Assembly: GCF_900698985.1 (NCBI RefSeq)
Contig: NZ_LR217730.1
Location: 620,001-684,000, forward strand
Direction: 5' to 3'
Length of the DNA stretch: 64,000 nucleotides
Source of the DNA: Erwinia_E haradaeae_B
Lineage (GTDB): Bacteria; Pseudomonadota; Gammaproteobacteria; Enterobacterales; Enterobacteriaceae
Of the stretch, positions 19,129 to 30,128 are shown one piece after another; position 1 is the stretch's first letter, and each line of letters starts with the position of its first letter. Below the pieces are notes generated by a model, which was given only the letters and a program-made list of their open reading frames with translations, did no database searches and was not told the origin of the DNA. Both the position numbers and the translations under genes were made by a program.

Positions 19129-20238
19129 CTATGTAGCGTAACCAGTCTTATCATAAAACTGATTAATAAATTTTTTAAATGTACCTTCTGAAATCGCTTT
19201 TCGTATATTTAACATTAGATCCTGATAATAATGCAAGTTATGAAGTGTATTTAAGCGCGCACCCAAAATATCATGACAACGATCAAGATGATATAAATAA
19301 GAACGACTATAATTTTTACAAGTATAGCAGTTACATTCAGGATCAAGTACTGAGGTATCATCTTTATATCTTGCGTTACGGATATTCACTATTCCATTAG
19401 AAACAAACAGACATCCATTACGGGCATGACGGGTAGGAACCACACAGTCAAACATATCCACACCATAAGATACAGCCCGTACAATATCTTGAGGCTTTCC
19501 AACACCCATTAGATAACGAGGTTTTTCCTGAGGTAATATTGAGCAGGCATGTTGAAGAATACGGTGCATTTCCTTCTTTGGTTCTCCCACCGCTAAACCA
19601 CCTATAGCATACCCGTCAAATCCAATATCTAATAAACCTTTCATGGATATCTCTCGTAAATCTTCGTACATTCCTCCTTGAGTAATACCAAATAATGCAT
19701 TAGAATTACCTAAAAAATTAAAGTAAGTTCGGCTTCGTTGTGCCCAGCGAAGTGACATTTCCATAGAGTTTTTACTATAGCTCCAAGAGGATGGATACGG
19801 AATGCATTCATCAAAAATCATAGCAATGTCAGAATTTAGTATATATTGTATTTCCATTGAAGTCTCTGGATCAAGAAAAACAGGGTCACCATTGATTGGA
19901 TTGCGGAAGTAAACCCCTGCCTCACTAATTGTATTAAGCCCTCTCAAACTAAATACTTGAAACCCTCCCGAGTCAGTAAGAATCGGGCCCTTCCAATGCA
20001 TAAAGTTATGTAAATCGCCATTCATCTTAATAATTCTTAATCCAGGGCGTAGCCATAAATGAAACGCATTGCTAAGAATTATATGAGTACCTGTCTCTTG
20101 AAGATCTTCTGACGTTATTCCTTTGATAGCTCCATAGGTTCCAACCGGCATGAATGCTGGTGTATTTACTACATTATGTTGAAAAATTATTTGACCACGA
20201 CGAGAATATCCATCAATATTATCTAACTTAAATTGCAC
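19129..20238 (-). CDS. tgt: Queuine/preQ1 tRNA-guanine transglycosylase
   Basis: Tgt exchanges guanine 34 for preQ1 in GUN anticodons (Asp, Asn, His, Tyr tRNAs), the first tRNA-level step of queuosine. The 369-residue protein (E. coli 375) keeps the pocket motif TDSGGFQVFSL, GGLAVGEPK, the nucleophile region MGVGKPQDI..DMFDCVVPTR, and the zinc site CNCYTC with the later Cys/His ligands. The start is GTG with GGGGGA upstream. In E. coli queA precedes tgt. No queA is present beside it here, so whether queuosine is completed depends on genes elsewhere. Confidence 0.96.
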   Translation of the reverse strand: MQFKLDNIDGYSRRGQIIFQHNVVNTPAFMPVGTYGAIKGITSEDLQETGTHIILSNAFHLWLRPGLRIIKMNGDLHNFMHWKGPILTDSGGFQVFSLRGLNTISEAGVYFRNPINGDPVFLDPETSMEIQYILNSDIAMIFDECIPYPSSWSYSKNSMEMSLRWAQRSRTYFNFLGNSNALFGITQGGMYEDLREISMKGLLDIGFDGYAIGGLAVGEPKKEMHRILQHACSILPQEKPRYLMGVGKPQDIVRAVSYGVDMFDCVVPTRHARNGCLFVSNGIVNIRNARYKDDTSVLDPECNCYTCKNYSRSYLYHLDRCHDILGARLNTLHNLHYYQDLMLNIRKAISEGTFKKFINQFYDKTGYAT

Positions 20239-20643
20239 CTGTCCCCCATTAAATTTTACTTATAAGTGAATTTTAATATATTTTTAATATATTTTATAAG
20301 AAGTTAATGCGCATATTATTAGTATTATATTTTTTCAATTTAACTATGAATAATAAGTGTTACAATGCTAAATTTATATTTATGAAATATGAATTTATTA
20401 GAATACAAATATATATTTAAATCAATCTATAGTGTGCAAATTTTTAAAATATACATATTGAAAGTTTGCTCTATAACAATTATTAAATACAAAAAATAAA
20501 ATTAAAAAAATACTCTCTTAATATTTATATCTTTGATTGAGTATTTAATTTAATGTGTTTATTATTTTAAATAAAAAATTATTTTATATTCAAGATTAAT
20601 ATTATATATTATATAATAAAATTTTACTTAAGTACTTATAATT
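20239..20643. other. Gap upstream of tgt
   Basis: 405 bp of very AT-rich sequence between the tgt start and the decayed ydiK. In E. coli queA lies directly upstream of tgt. No QueA-like stretch is readable here. No promoter for tgt could be assigned with confidence. Confidence 0.5.
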
Positions 20644-21675
20644 ATGGCTTTGAATGCAACACATTCAAAAAAATAGAGATCTATTAAATATCGTCTTCTT
20701 AATTTGTATTTATCTCTCTTATTTAGCATGATGTGGTTATGGGTCCTAACAACCATTTGTTATTAGTTTTACTTAGGATAGCCTTATATTTATTACCACT
20801 GGATCCCTTTTTCTTAAAATTCAGCATATATTATGGAATGTAAGATTACTCGCTATTTCAGTTATGACCTTAATTCTAATTTTAGTTGTTATAATTTCTA
20901 TTATTCTATTGATTCACAGTATCATTGAAAATAACATTTTTCTGGATAATTTGATCAAATACTAGTGATTTTAAAAGTCCTTAGTTCTTTTTGTTAAATA
21001 CTATATCAATAGTGGGGTAAAGATTTTATTTATATTATCATAATCTTGTTGATACTAGCGGGAAAAGACTAATCTCATAGTTATAATCATGTCTTGGTCG
21101 TACCACCAATTTTATTTTTAGTTAAGATAAGCCTTTAGGTCATTTTATGATACATTTAGGGCTTTTGCTAAATTTTAGTAGATTTTTTACTGATTGAGTG
21201 ATAAATTAAAAATTAAATCTGATGTTTTTTATTAGGATTATATCATATTATGGTAAGACTATAATATTACTCGGAATGCAGACGATAAAAACTGTAGTTT
21301 ATAAAATAGTTGCTACGAAATATATGTAAAAATTACTGGGTAGTACTGAGTTAAGAATATAAAGCGTATTTTTTAACTATTTTAATTGTGGTAATTGTTT
21401 TTTCATATTTAGTTCAATTAGGATCTCTGATTATATTAATAATAGCAATTACGTGGTTATACTAGATAGATGATAATATTAAAGAAACCGTATGATTACT
21501 CTAGGGTGTTTTAATAGGCGCTCCAGAGACTGTTTTTTTTATTTTTACTTAAAAAGGAATAGATTTGCCTATAATATTAATTTTTATTAATATTATTAAA
21601 GGTTTACTTTTTAGTATGATTTGATTCTTTATAAATTTTGTAGTTTTAGCGGTATTTTATTAATAAACTTCAGAT
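20644..21675 (+). pseudogene. ydiK: Decayed AI-2E family transporter (YdiK/PerM type)
   Basis: A multi-helix membrane protein of the AI-2E/PerM family can be read across three frames broken by stops and indels. Matching pieces in order are RLLAISVMTLILILVVIISI (about 20843-20902; E. coli YdiK RSLAVLVMT), GHFMIHLGLLLNFSRFF (about 21140), ILLGMQTIKTVV (about 21267), VIVFSYLVQLGSL then ITWLY-stop (21391-21463; E. coli SCLVQLGPL, IIWLYW) and DLPIILIFINIIKGLLFSMI (21562-21621; E. coli DLPLILILSGVIGGLI). Several stops look like single changes, such as Trp TGG to TAG after WLY. The gene is full length but dead, and is the youngest decay event in the window. The role of intact YdiK is poorly known. 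Confidence 0.88.
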
Positions 21676-21984
21676 TAGATAAAAAAATACCTATATTAAT
21701 ATTATATTATAGCAATATTAATCTGATAAATCAAAATAAGATTAAAAAATACACTATTATTCAATTAATTTAACAAGCATTTGATGACGCTAACCTACTG
21801 TAAAAAAAATAAAAAATCAGTTAAGGAATTAATTGCTAATTTTATTTATAAAAAATGAAATAAAATATAATTATTATATTGTATTTAAAAAAATAAATAT
21901 TTTAGTATCTTAATAGAATACGCTAACTTTTATAATCAAAAAACAAAAAAATCAGATAACTAGGTAACAATTAGAGATCGCCTG
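21676..21984. other. Gap between decayed ydiK and pgpB
   Basis: About 0.3 kb of AT-rich sequence between convergent ydiK remains and pgpB. No coding or structured element was recognised. Confidence 0.5.
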
Positions 21985-22734
21985 TTATTTACCTATTGTG
22001 TCTTTTTTATTAATATTTCTCAGTAGTAAAGCTTGCACATGATGTAATAAAAAAATTGCTAGAGTAACTATTAACCAACTAAGTATGGTAGCAGCTAATA
22101 AATCCTTTGGCCAGTGCATGCCTAACAAAAGTCGACTACCCATGACAGATATAGCCCAAGTTAGTAGAAGTAAGATAGAAAAATAGCAATGACGTGACCA
22201 AAGAAGACCAGCTCCTAATAACGCCCAAGTAGTAACAAATAGTGTATGTCCAGAAGGAAAAGAAAATTTACTTTCAGAAAACCAATGATGCATTAAACGA
22301 GGTGATATATTTTTGTTATGAGATAAAATGTTATATAATTCTTCCTGCGATTCTACATACTGTTGGTTAGGATACTTATGTATTGTTGCAGAATAGTTCT
22401 TAGAAAGCCATGCGTCATAAGGACGAAGCGACTGAATTTGATTCTTTAATAGATTCTTTATGCTCTGTCCAATTAATAAAATCAAAGTTAAAAAAACTGA
22501 TAGTAATAATATCGAGTATAAGCGAGATTTTAAAAGATAAGAAAAATAACCGCAAAGAAAAATATTAGTTAAGATAACCCAAGGATAGGTAGCAGATTCA
22601 GTAATCCAGAGCGCTAATCTAATGTTAGAATTCATATTGACAGGTTCCCATTGCCAGCCAGATAGAGCCACTATTATTGGCATGAATAGTAATATCAATG
22701 TAGTAATACTAATGTATTTTAGAGTTTTTATCAT
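21985..22734 (-). CDS. pgpB: Phosphatidylglycerophosphatase B / undecaprenyl pyrophosphate phosphatase
   Basis: PgpB is an inner-membrane PAP2 phosphatase that dephosphorylates phosphatidylglycerophosphate and recycles undecaprenyl pyrophosphate to the carrier used for peptidoglycan and LPS. The 249 residues (E. coli 254) contain the three PAP2 motifs: KNQIQSLRP (KX6RP), FPSGHT (PSGH) and SRLLLGMH (SRX5H). About six hydrophobic helices are visible, and the WISGW-like N-terminus (ALSGWQWEP) resembles E. coli PgpB. AAGG precedes the ATG. In E. coli pgpB and ribA are divergent neighbours. This pairing is kept, although the spacer has grown to 1.2 kb. Confidence 0.93.
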   Translation of the reverse strand: MIKTLKYISITTLILLFMPIIVALSGWQWEPVNMNSNIRLALWITESATYPWVILTNIFLCGYFSYLLKSRLYSILLLSVFLTLILLIGQSIKNLLKNQIQSLRPYDAWLSKNYSATIHKYPNQQYVESQEELYNILSHNKNISPRLMHHWFSESKFSFPSGHTLFVTTWALLGAGLLWSRHCYFSILLLLTWAISVMGSRLLLGMHWPKDLLAATILSWLIVTLAIFLLHHVQALLLRNINKKDTIGK

Positions 22735-23966
22735 AGAGACCTTGTTTTATATAAATTTAGGTGGTGGTATCTCAATTATTTGGGAATTTTTAAAACTACA
22801 TACAAAGTATCAATTTTAAATAGTCCATATATAATGAAACATTTGCTAGATAAATATAATAATATTATTTAAAATATGAGATGTATGTATGATTGTATTA
22901 TAATATTTTATTATCTTATATCTATGCATCACGTTTATCAGAATATGTCATCAGTCTTGTTCTTAATGACATAAACTATCATCTTCTCTTGAAGTTACTG
23001 GCGCAAAAAATATTCTTCTTACTTTAATATTTTATCTTTTAATTACAAAAACAACATCTAAAAATAAAAAAAAGAAGATCAATATTTTTTTTAATTTCCT
23101 AATACACGATGTCTTTTTAATATTTCTCAGAAATATGTAGTAAAATTAAAATTAACTAGATTTTTTAGTTATGTAATTAAAATCTAGTTATAAAAATACA
23201 CAATAATAATTCTTCTTATTTTAAATAAATAATTAAAATATAAAACTATATTTAATAGAAATAAATTCTATATTAAATAATATGATTTATAAAAATATAA
23301 TTTCATGGATTGCATAATAACAATGAAAAGATAAGTCAAAGTTTAAATATAATGATACTTTATCTATAATAATATTTTGGGTAAAAGATAATATCATATG
23401 TTATTTGATAAAGTTGTAAAAAAAAGAATATAACAACTTCACCTACTCAAGTTGTTAATAGATAAAGATATAAGGTCAATATTAAAATAATTAATTTATG
23501 CTTATTTATTACCCTCTATCAATATATGGCATTAAGAAATACTATATTTAAAAAATTAAATAAATTACTCTTCTTTATTTTGTAAACTAAAAAGTAAGAT
23601 AATTGTTTAGACTTGTATTATTAATTTAATTATTCTTAAATTACTCATAATATGAGATAATTCATTCGAAATCTAAAAATATTCTTAATATTAATAGTAA
23701 TATACAATATTTTATAATTTGTTTTACTATATTATAAGTGTATATCACTATATTTCTATTACTATAGTAGATATACTGATACTTATATAAAAGTAATTTT
23801 TAATTGACTTGATAAAAGTTCTCCATTATCAACATAATATAATATTAATATTGCATAACACTAGTAATTTTAAAGCAGAACGTGGTCGATTTATTATTGT
23901 GTATCGTTTTATTATTATTTTATATACAATCAATCCACGTAACATTAAGATTTTATGGGGATTTAT
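22735..23966. other. Expanded pgpB-ribA divergent spacer
   Basis: 1.2 kb where E. coli has a short promoter region. No gene was recognised. Two inverted repeats stand out. TAACTAGATTTT (23153-23164) pairs with 23179-23190 across 14 nt. TAACAACTT (23431-23439) pairs with AAGTTGTTA (23449-23457) and, on the minus strand, is followed after a few bases by eight T. The first, at 12 bp, is near the limit of chance. A loose sigma70-like pair, TTGATA and CATAAT about 18 bp apart near 23812-23841, may serve ribA. Confidence 0.45.
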
Positions 23967-24554
23967 ATGCAACTTAAACAAGTAGCAGAAGCTAATCTCC
24001 CTACACCTTTTGGAGATTTTATTATAATTGGTTTCGAGGAACTCACCACTAGAAGGGACCATATCGCTTTAGTATTTGGTGATATATCTACTACCAGGTC
24101 TGTTCTAGCACGTGTTCACTCAGAATGTCTGACAGGCGATTCATTATTTAGTCTCCGTTGTGATTGTGGCTTCCAACTAAAGGAAGCAATTAAGCAGATT
24201 GCTGCACAGAAAAGTGGTGTTTTACTTTATCACCGCCAGGAAGGGCGTAATATTGGACTATTAAACAAAATACGCGCCTATACTCTTCAAGATAAAGGAT
24301 ACGATACAGTAGAGGCAAACCATCAATTAGGTTTTGCAGCTGATGAGCGTGATTTTACTATATGTGCGGATATGTTTAAACTACTAGGAGTACACAATAT
24401 TCGACTGTTAACTAATAATCCACATAAAGTTAAAAAGCTTATGGACGCTGGTATAAAAATCATTGAACGTGTACCTTTAATTGTTGGACGAAATCCTAAT
24501 AATACTCATTACTTAGATACTAAGGCGATTAAGTTAGGGCATCTTTTTACATAA
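23967..24554 (+). CDS. ribA: GTP cyclohydrolase II
   Basis: RibA opens GTP to give the pyrimidine precursor of riboflavin, releasing formate and pyrophosphate. Riboflavin supply is a typical retained symbiont function. The 195-residue protein matches E. coli RibA (196) closely. It has the zinc cysteines in the ECLTGDSLFSLRCDCGFQ block (about residues 53-70), the catalytic YHRQEGRNIGL and RLLTNNPHKV, and the ending NPNNTHYLDTKAIKLGHLF. The frame opens four codons earlier at another ATG. The chosen start (MQLKQVAEANLPTP) matches E. coli and has GGGG upstream. It is a stand-alone enzyme with no RibB fusion. Confidence 0.97.
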   Translation: MQLKQVAEANLPTPFGDFIIIGFEELTTRRDHIALVFGDISTTRSVLARVHSECLTGDSLFSLRCDCGFQLKEAIKQIAAQKSGVLLYHRQEGRNIGLLNKIRAYTLQDKGYDTVEANHQLGFAADERDFTICADMFKLLGVHNIRLLTNNPHKVKKLMDAGIKIIERVPLIVGRNPNNTHYLDTKAIKLGHLFT

Positions 24555-26564
24555 TACACAGGTATTTCTGCTAAGAGAAAGATAATTATATTTTTTATAA
24601 GCTATAAAATATATATACTTATTTTGTTTTTTATGTAATTTATTGCGTATTTTTAATAAAATAATCTTAGTATGCAAGTGACATATTATTATCGACAATT
24701 TGATTATTAATAGATTAATATTAACTTAGATCTCAGTCCTGTAAAAATAAAAAATAATATTTAATCATATAGAGAATATAAAGTCTTTTCGTAGTATTCG
24801 ACTCTCACTATCCAATGGGATATCAATCAGATTATGATGCTTTTGTATAGCTATATATTTAAATAAAAAATTTTCTAAAAAATATTAAAATTATCTATCA
24901 ACAGATAATAAAAAACTATTTTTTTTATTCTTAAATTAACTAAATTTATCCAAGCATTTTATAAAAAATCATTTTATGCTTAATAAAGATTAACTAAATC
25001 TATAACTATTTAAATAGAATAAAAACTTATTAAGTATCATCTGTACTATAGGTTCATTTATGATGCTAAATATATTATAAGAATAACTATTAGCTTTTAT
25101 AAAAATATTGATTATGTTCTGAATTGTGTAAATCTTTAGCAGGAGTTTTAAACTTACATTAAGCACATGTTCCAGTAAGAAATAATTTTGAGCATATACT
25201 ATATAGTATATTACTCTCTATCAAACGTTTTATATACCTTTTTATTAGCAATCTTGAATAACACTAACAAGATATCATGAATAGTAAAATAAAGTTTACA
25301 TATGATTGAATCAACTACTTGGTTTTTACAAGCTAGAGATTAGTACACCACATTACGTTTGTGTTTTTATAAAAAAAATTATAATTTATCATAGAAATAA
25401 TCTAAAATGCAATATTGTATTATACTAATATCAGTAATAGATTATCTGTTAAATTAACACATTAAAAAAAACATCATAATAAAAGTTTAGTTACTACTGA
25501 GCACAATAAGAGTTTACGTCATATATGACTTCTGCTGAGTTATTATAATAACTTGGAGTCTCAAAGGCTAATGCTTCTATAAATGTGTATATTACACTAG
25601 ATAATAAGCATTATCTAAATCAAGTAATCTGAATAAAAATATAAAAACAGTGCAGTATATTTCTAGTAGGAAGGAGTTGAGAAACTAGGGTATATAAAAA
25701 CTCTTGAATCAATCTATCTGAATATATTCACAATTATTATTTATCATCATATAATCTCATGATATGTTCATAGTGATTTTTTGTATATTTTTACATGTAT
25801 ATTTAAAATAAATCCATAAGTTATGTTTGATAATAAACGATAAGATCAAATCTTATGAGTTAAGTAGTTTTATTTTTATAAAAATTTTATTAATACCATA
25901 ACGGTAATTAACTATCTTTATATTTGAATGCTTAAAATCGGATTAGATTAACTTTAGAAATATTTTTATATCACTACTGTAATTATACAATACTTTTATC
26001 CCAATGAAGTAAAAAGATATAATCCAACACAGATATTCAATAGCATTGAATAAAACTATAAACAGCAAAATTATTCTAGTATTAACAGTTTATACCTAAT
26101 TTTATTGTTTTACATTTCTGCATACATTTAGTGTAGATAAAAAATTATTTTATAAGGGTTCTTGTTTTTATGTAGAGATTAAAGATGAGCTTCCAATATT
26201 TAGCAAATTATCTCTGTGTACAAATATATGGTCATCTACATATTTACATATATACAAGAGAAAGTGATTTTATAATATAATGTGAAATACAGAACGCATT
26301 GTACCTAAAATACTCAAAAATATAAAAAATACTATATGAATTATTTTAAAAGATAATAAGTATATACTATATATACCTTAGGATCATTAACTGCTCTAAG
26401 AGAACATGAAAGGATTATATACTTATCGTATAGAAGATAAAAAACCTGAGAAATAAAAAATAAACTAAAATAATTACAGATTTAAGCGAATCAAATAAAA
26501 TACATAGGAAAAGTATGATATGCAATAAAAAAATAGAACATCCTGTGCTTACAATAAATATTTC
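24555..26564. other. Intergenic gap, ribA to mrcB
   Basis: 2.0 kb of AT-rich sequence between two genes on the same strand. I scanned both strands for tRNAs, ribosomal or small-RNA signatures and coding fragments and found none I can support. Slightly less AT-rich patches near 24790-24840 and 25500-25580 carry no readable frame. No repeat longer than chance was seen. Confidence 0.55.
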
Positions 26565-28847
26565 ATGAAAATCATTATAAAATATTTATTTATGGGTTTT
26601 CTTATAATCATAGTATATGGTTTTTGGCTAGATTATAAAATACAGTGTCGTATTAATGGAAAGATCTGGCGACTTCCGGCTGCAGTATATAGTCGCATAG
26701 TGACTCTTAAGCCCAATATTCCATACACTCAGCAAAATATGATTGCCCTACTAGAAGGAGCGCAATATCGCAAAGTGACACATACTTTGCATCTTGGTGA
26801 ATTTACTGTAAAGAAAGATAGTATTGAAATGATTCGTCGCCCTTTTGCTTTTCCCAAAAATCCAGAAGAAGCAAGGCGGATTTGCCTTACTTTTAGTAAT
26901 AATTTTTTACATAAAATACAGGACCTTGATAGTGGTCATAATTTAAGTTTGTTCCGTCTTGATCCTCGTTTAATTACCTTTTTAAATGCTCCAAATAGAG
27001 AACAACGCCTCTTTTTAGAGCGATCTAGTTTTCCAGATTTTTTAGTTAAAACACTGCTTATTACTGAGGATCGTCACTTTTACCATCATGCTGGTATTAG
27101 TTTGCATGCTATTGCTCGAGCTTTTTTAAAGAATATTATTGCTGGACATACTATACAAGGTGGCAGCACTCTAACTCAGCAGTTAGTTAAAAATCTATTT
27201 CTTACTAACCAGCGCTCGCTATTACGTAAAATTAATGAAGCCTATATGGCTATAATTATGGACGCACGATACAATAAAGATCGAATTCTTGAACTATATT
27301 TAAATGAAGTCTATCTTGGACAGGTTGGGAACAATCAAATCCATGGATTTCCTTTAGCAAGCCTTTATTATTTTGGACGTCCAGTGAATGAGCTTACTTT
27401 AGATCAACAAGCATTATTAGTGGCTATGGTAAAAGGTGCCTCATTTTATAATCCATGGCGTAATCCAAGCATAACATTAGAGCGTCGTAATTTACTTTTA
27501 CGACTTGTACGACAGCAGAATATAATAGATTTAGAATGTTATATAAAATTAAGAGCTCGATCTTTAGGGGTTAATCATGAAAGTAATCTAATGACTACAC
27601 AAGCATCCTTTATGCAATTGGTTGATCATGAGTTACAGGCTAACTTAGGCAATAAAATTCAAGATTATTCTGGGATAAAAATCTTTACTACACTCGATCC
27701 ATTATCACAAGATTCAGCTGAAAAATCAGTAAGAGAAGGTGTCGAAATCCTACGAAAAGAAAAAAGCCTTAATGATTTAGAAAGCGCAATGGTAATAGTG
27801 GACCGCTTTACTGGGGAAATACGTGCAATGGTGGGTGGTAGTAATCCAAAGTTTTTAGGGTACAATCGTGCATTATGTGTACATCGACCTATTGGTTCTT
27901 TAGCGCAACCTGCAATTTATTTAACCGCATTTGGTAAACCGGACTCCTATCGTTTAAATACTTGGATATCTAATAATCCTATCCCGTTAAGACAGTTAAA
28001 TGACAAAACATGGAGATCAATAAATCATTCTCGATCATTGAACGGTCAAGTTATGTTAATAGATGCACTGACTTATTCAATAAATGTTCCCACAGTTAAC
28101 CTTGGGATTACCTTAGGGCTCCATTCAATACTGGAGACATGGAGTCGACTTGGTGCACCAAAAGATCAATTGAAACCTTTACCTACAATATTACTAGGGG
28201 CTTTACATCTAACTCCGGTCGAAGTAGCTCAAGTATTTCAAACAATTGCAAGTGGTGGTAACTATTCAAAATTATCAACGCTATGTTCTGTTCTTTCTGA
28301 GAATGGTATAGTACTTTATGAGCGGTTTCCCCAAACAATTCGTAGTTTTTCACCTCAAGCAGCATATCTTACATTATATGCTATGCAGCAAGTAATTGAC
28401 CATGGTACCGAAAGCACGCTTGGAGCTTTACATCCTGCAGCTCATTTAGCAGGCCAAGCGGGTACAACTAATTATTTAATAGATAATTGGTTTTCGGGTA
28501 TTGATGGAAAAGAAGTAACCATTACTTGGGTTGGTCGTGATAATAATCAGAAAATCCAATTATGCAGTAAAAATGAAGCTATGCAGATTTATAAACGTTA
28601 CCTCACAAAACATACCCCATGGCCATTAATACTTACCCCACCGGAAGATATCGTACTAATGCCAATAAATCCTTCTGGTAGCTTCTCCTGCAATAATGAT
28701 GCAATCAGTCAATACTTTCCGATATGGACAACTATGAATTTATATGGACTTTGTCAGAATAGTGAAAAACCTCAGAAAAAATATCGAAATAAAATTACTG
28801 TTCAAATTAAGAGCATATTTCACCGTTTCATGACAGGTATGCATTAA
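26565..28847 (+). CDS. mrcB: Penicillin-binding protein 1b with defective transpeptidase domain
   Basis: PBP1b polymerises and normally crosslinks septal and side-wall peptidoglycan. The 760-residue protein has a membrane anchor (residues 6-22), the UB2H-like region (about 40-130), a GT51 glycosyltransferase domain and a transpeptidase fold. The GT51 motifs EDRHFYHHAG, GGSTLTQQLVKN, RKINEAYMAIIMDARY and YLNEVYLG are intact. In the transpeptidase domain the catalytic SxxK reads S445-L-A-Q448 instead of SLAK. KTG reads Q631-A-G633. SIN (505-507) is kept. Both catalytic lysines are thus Gln (CAA codons), so crosslinking is probably lost while chain polymerisation is kept. Most of the E. coli cytoplasmic tail is absent. 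No in-frame start exists upstream, and no clear ribosome site is seen. Confidence 0.95.
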   Translation: MKIIIKYLFMGFLIIIVYGFWLDYKIQCRINGKIWRLPAAVYSRIVTLKPNIPYTQQNMIALLEGAQYRKVTHTLHLGEFTVKKDSIEMIRRPFAFPKNPEEARRICLTFSNNFLHKIQDLDSGHNLSLFRLDPRLITFLNAPNREQRLFLERSSFPDFLVKTLLITEDRHFYHHAGISLHAIARAFLKNIIAGHTIQGGSTLTQQLVKNLFLTNQRSLLRKINEAYMAIIMDARYNKDRILELYLNEVYLGQVGNNQIHGFPLASLYYFGRPVNELTLDQQALLVAMVKGASFYNPWRNPSITLERRNLLLRLVRQQNIIDLECYIKLRARSLGVNHESNLMTTQASFMQLVDHELQANLGNKIQDYSGIKIFTTLDPLSQDSAEKSVREGVEILRKEKSLNDLESAMVIVDRFTGEIRAMVGGSNPKFLGYNRALCVHRPIGSLAQPAIYLTAFGKPDSYRLNTWISNNPIPLRQLNDKTWRSINHSRSLNGQVMLIDALTYSINVPTVNLGITLGLHSILETWSRLGAPKDQLKPLPTILLGALHLTPVEVAQVFQTIASGGNYSKLSTLCSVLSENGIVLYERFPQTIRSFSPQAAYLTLYAMQQVIDHGTESTLGALHPAAHLAGQAGTTNYLIDNWFSGIDGKEVTITWVGRDNNQKIQLCSKNEAMQIYKRYLTKHTPWPLILTPPEDIVLMPINPSGSFSCNNDAISQYFPIWTTMNLYGLCQNSEKPQKKYRNKITVQIKSIFHRFMTGMH

Positions 28848-28865
28848 TACTGTTTATAAAAATTT

Positions 28866-28913
28866 CACAATATATATTGTGTTATATATGCGATATATAG
28901 CAATGTCATTGCT
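28866..28913 (+). terminator. Weak terminator-like hairpins after mrcB
   Basis: Two short stems follow the mrcB stop. The 16-base palindrome CACAATATATATTGTG (28866-28881) is followed by TTATATAT. AGCAAT/ATTGCT with a GTC loop (28899-28913) is followed by TATTTAT. Position and orientation suit transcript ending, but the stems are only 6 bp and the T-tracts are interrupted. Confidence 0.3.
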
Positions 28914-30128
28914 TATTTATATAGGGCCCTCACATTAGAATATAGTAATAATTTTTATATAGATATACGATATTATGTTAATATGTTTTCTTTACATACA
29001 TTTATTATAAAAGATATAATAATTACGCTTTACTTATGATGATAAAATACTGATAATTAAAAAATTAGAGAGATAAATTAATTAAGAAATATTTTCCTCT
29101 CTTAATAATTAGAAAAATTATGTTCTAATTTATCTTAATAAGTGTCGATTGCAGTAATTAGAGAGAAATATTATTAAAATGTTTAATATATTATAAAAAA
29201 TCTAAATTTACTATACCGATCTAGATTACAATAATAATCTTGTTTTAGAGGGTTCTTGTAATAGCCTTGAAGTATATTACTATATTAGATTAATAAGGTA
29301 GTTATCTGAATTTTCACAAAAAGCGCTCACTATACAAAATCTAATTTTTTACTCAATAGGTGATCAGTCTATAATCTATGTTATTTTATAAATATAAACT
29401 CTTCAAAACAATAAGAATGATAAAATTCATAACAATATAAGAACATAACAATATAAGAATATAACAATATAAACTTATTCATAATTATAAGATTTTTAAT
29501 ATTCTATATTAATAAACTCTTCTTACTATATAGCGTATAATCTACATTATCTATTAACAAAAGATATAAAGCTTAGTATACATTATATACTGTGTTCAAT
29601 GATTATTATGTAATCTTTTTACTAAATATAGTATGATTTTAAAAATCTATAACACTGTTTTAATTATAATATACAAGAAGTAGATGCTGTTCTGTCACAT
29701 TTATCTATCTCACTTTGTCACTAGATCCATTAGTAATTGATTATTGATGCTTCACATTTATTAACATGATTTTAATTATCTAAAACGTTCTTTATTTTAG
29801 TATAGTAAATATACTAATGCTTATCCTATATTTTTGAAGATAAAATTATAAAAACCATATTATTTAGTCAACACACTTACTCTTTACACATACTAAAATA
29901 TATATTAGGGTGTGATTAATTTATGCTAAATACTAACCATATTTAGAAAAACCTTGTTTTTATGTCTAAACTAAACTACCCCATGATAGATAATTACCTA
30001 ATCAAAATTAATATATATCAAAAATTTTTCAAAATTAAGGTGATATTATGCAATAAATAATAAAAAATAACTCATAAAAAACTGCAATATTTATTTATTT
30101 TATTTATATTTTTATTTTGTATAGATTC
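28914..30128. other. Convergent gap, mrcB to ppk
   Basis: About 1.2 kb between the ends of mrcB and ppk. E. coli has ppx downstream of ppk, but no exopolyphosphatase motif is readable on the minus strand. Apart from the tandem repeat at 29429-29472 I see nothing structured. Confidence 0.5.
29429..29472. repeat. 16-bp tandem repeat, about 2.75 copies
   Basis: The unit ATAACAATATAAGAAC (29429-29444) is followed by ATAACAATATAAGAAT (29445-29460) and a 12-base partial copy (29461-29472). Only one base differs between the two full copies. This suggests recent replication slippage, and copy number may vary between individuals. Confidence 0.8.
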
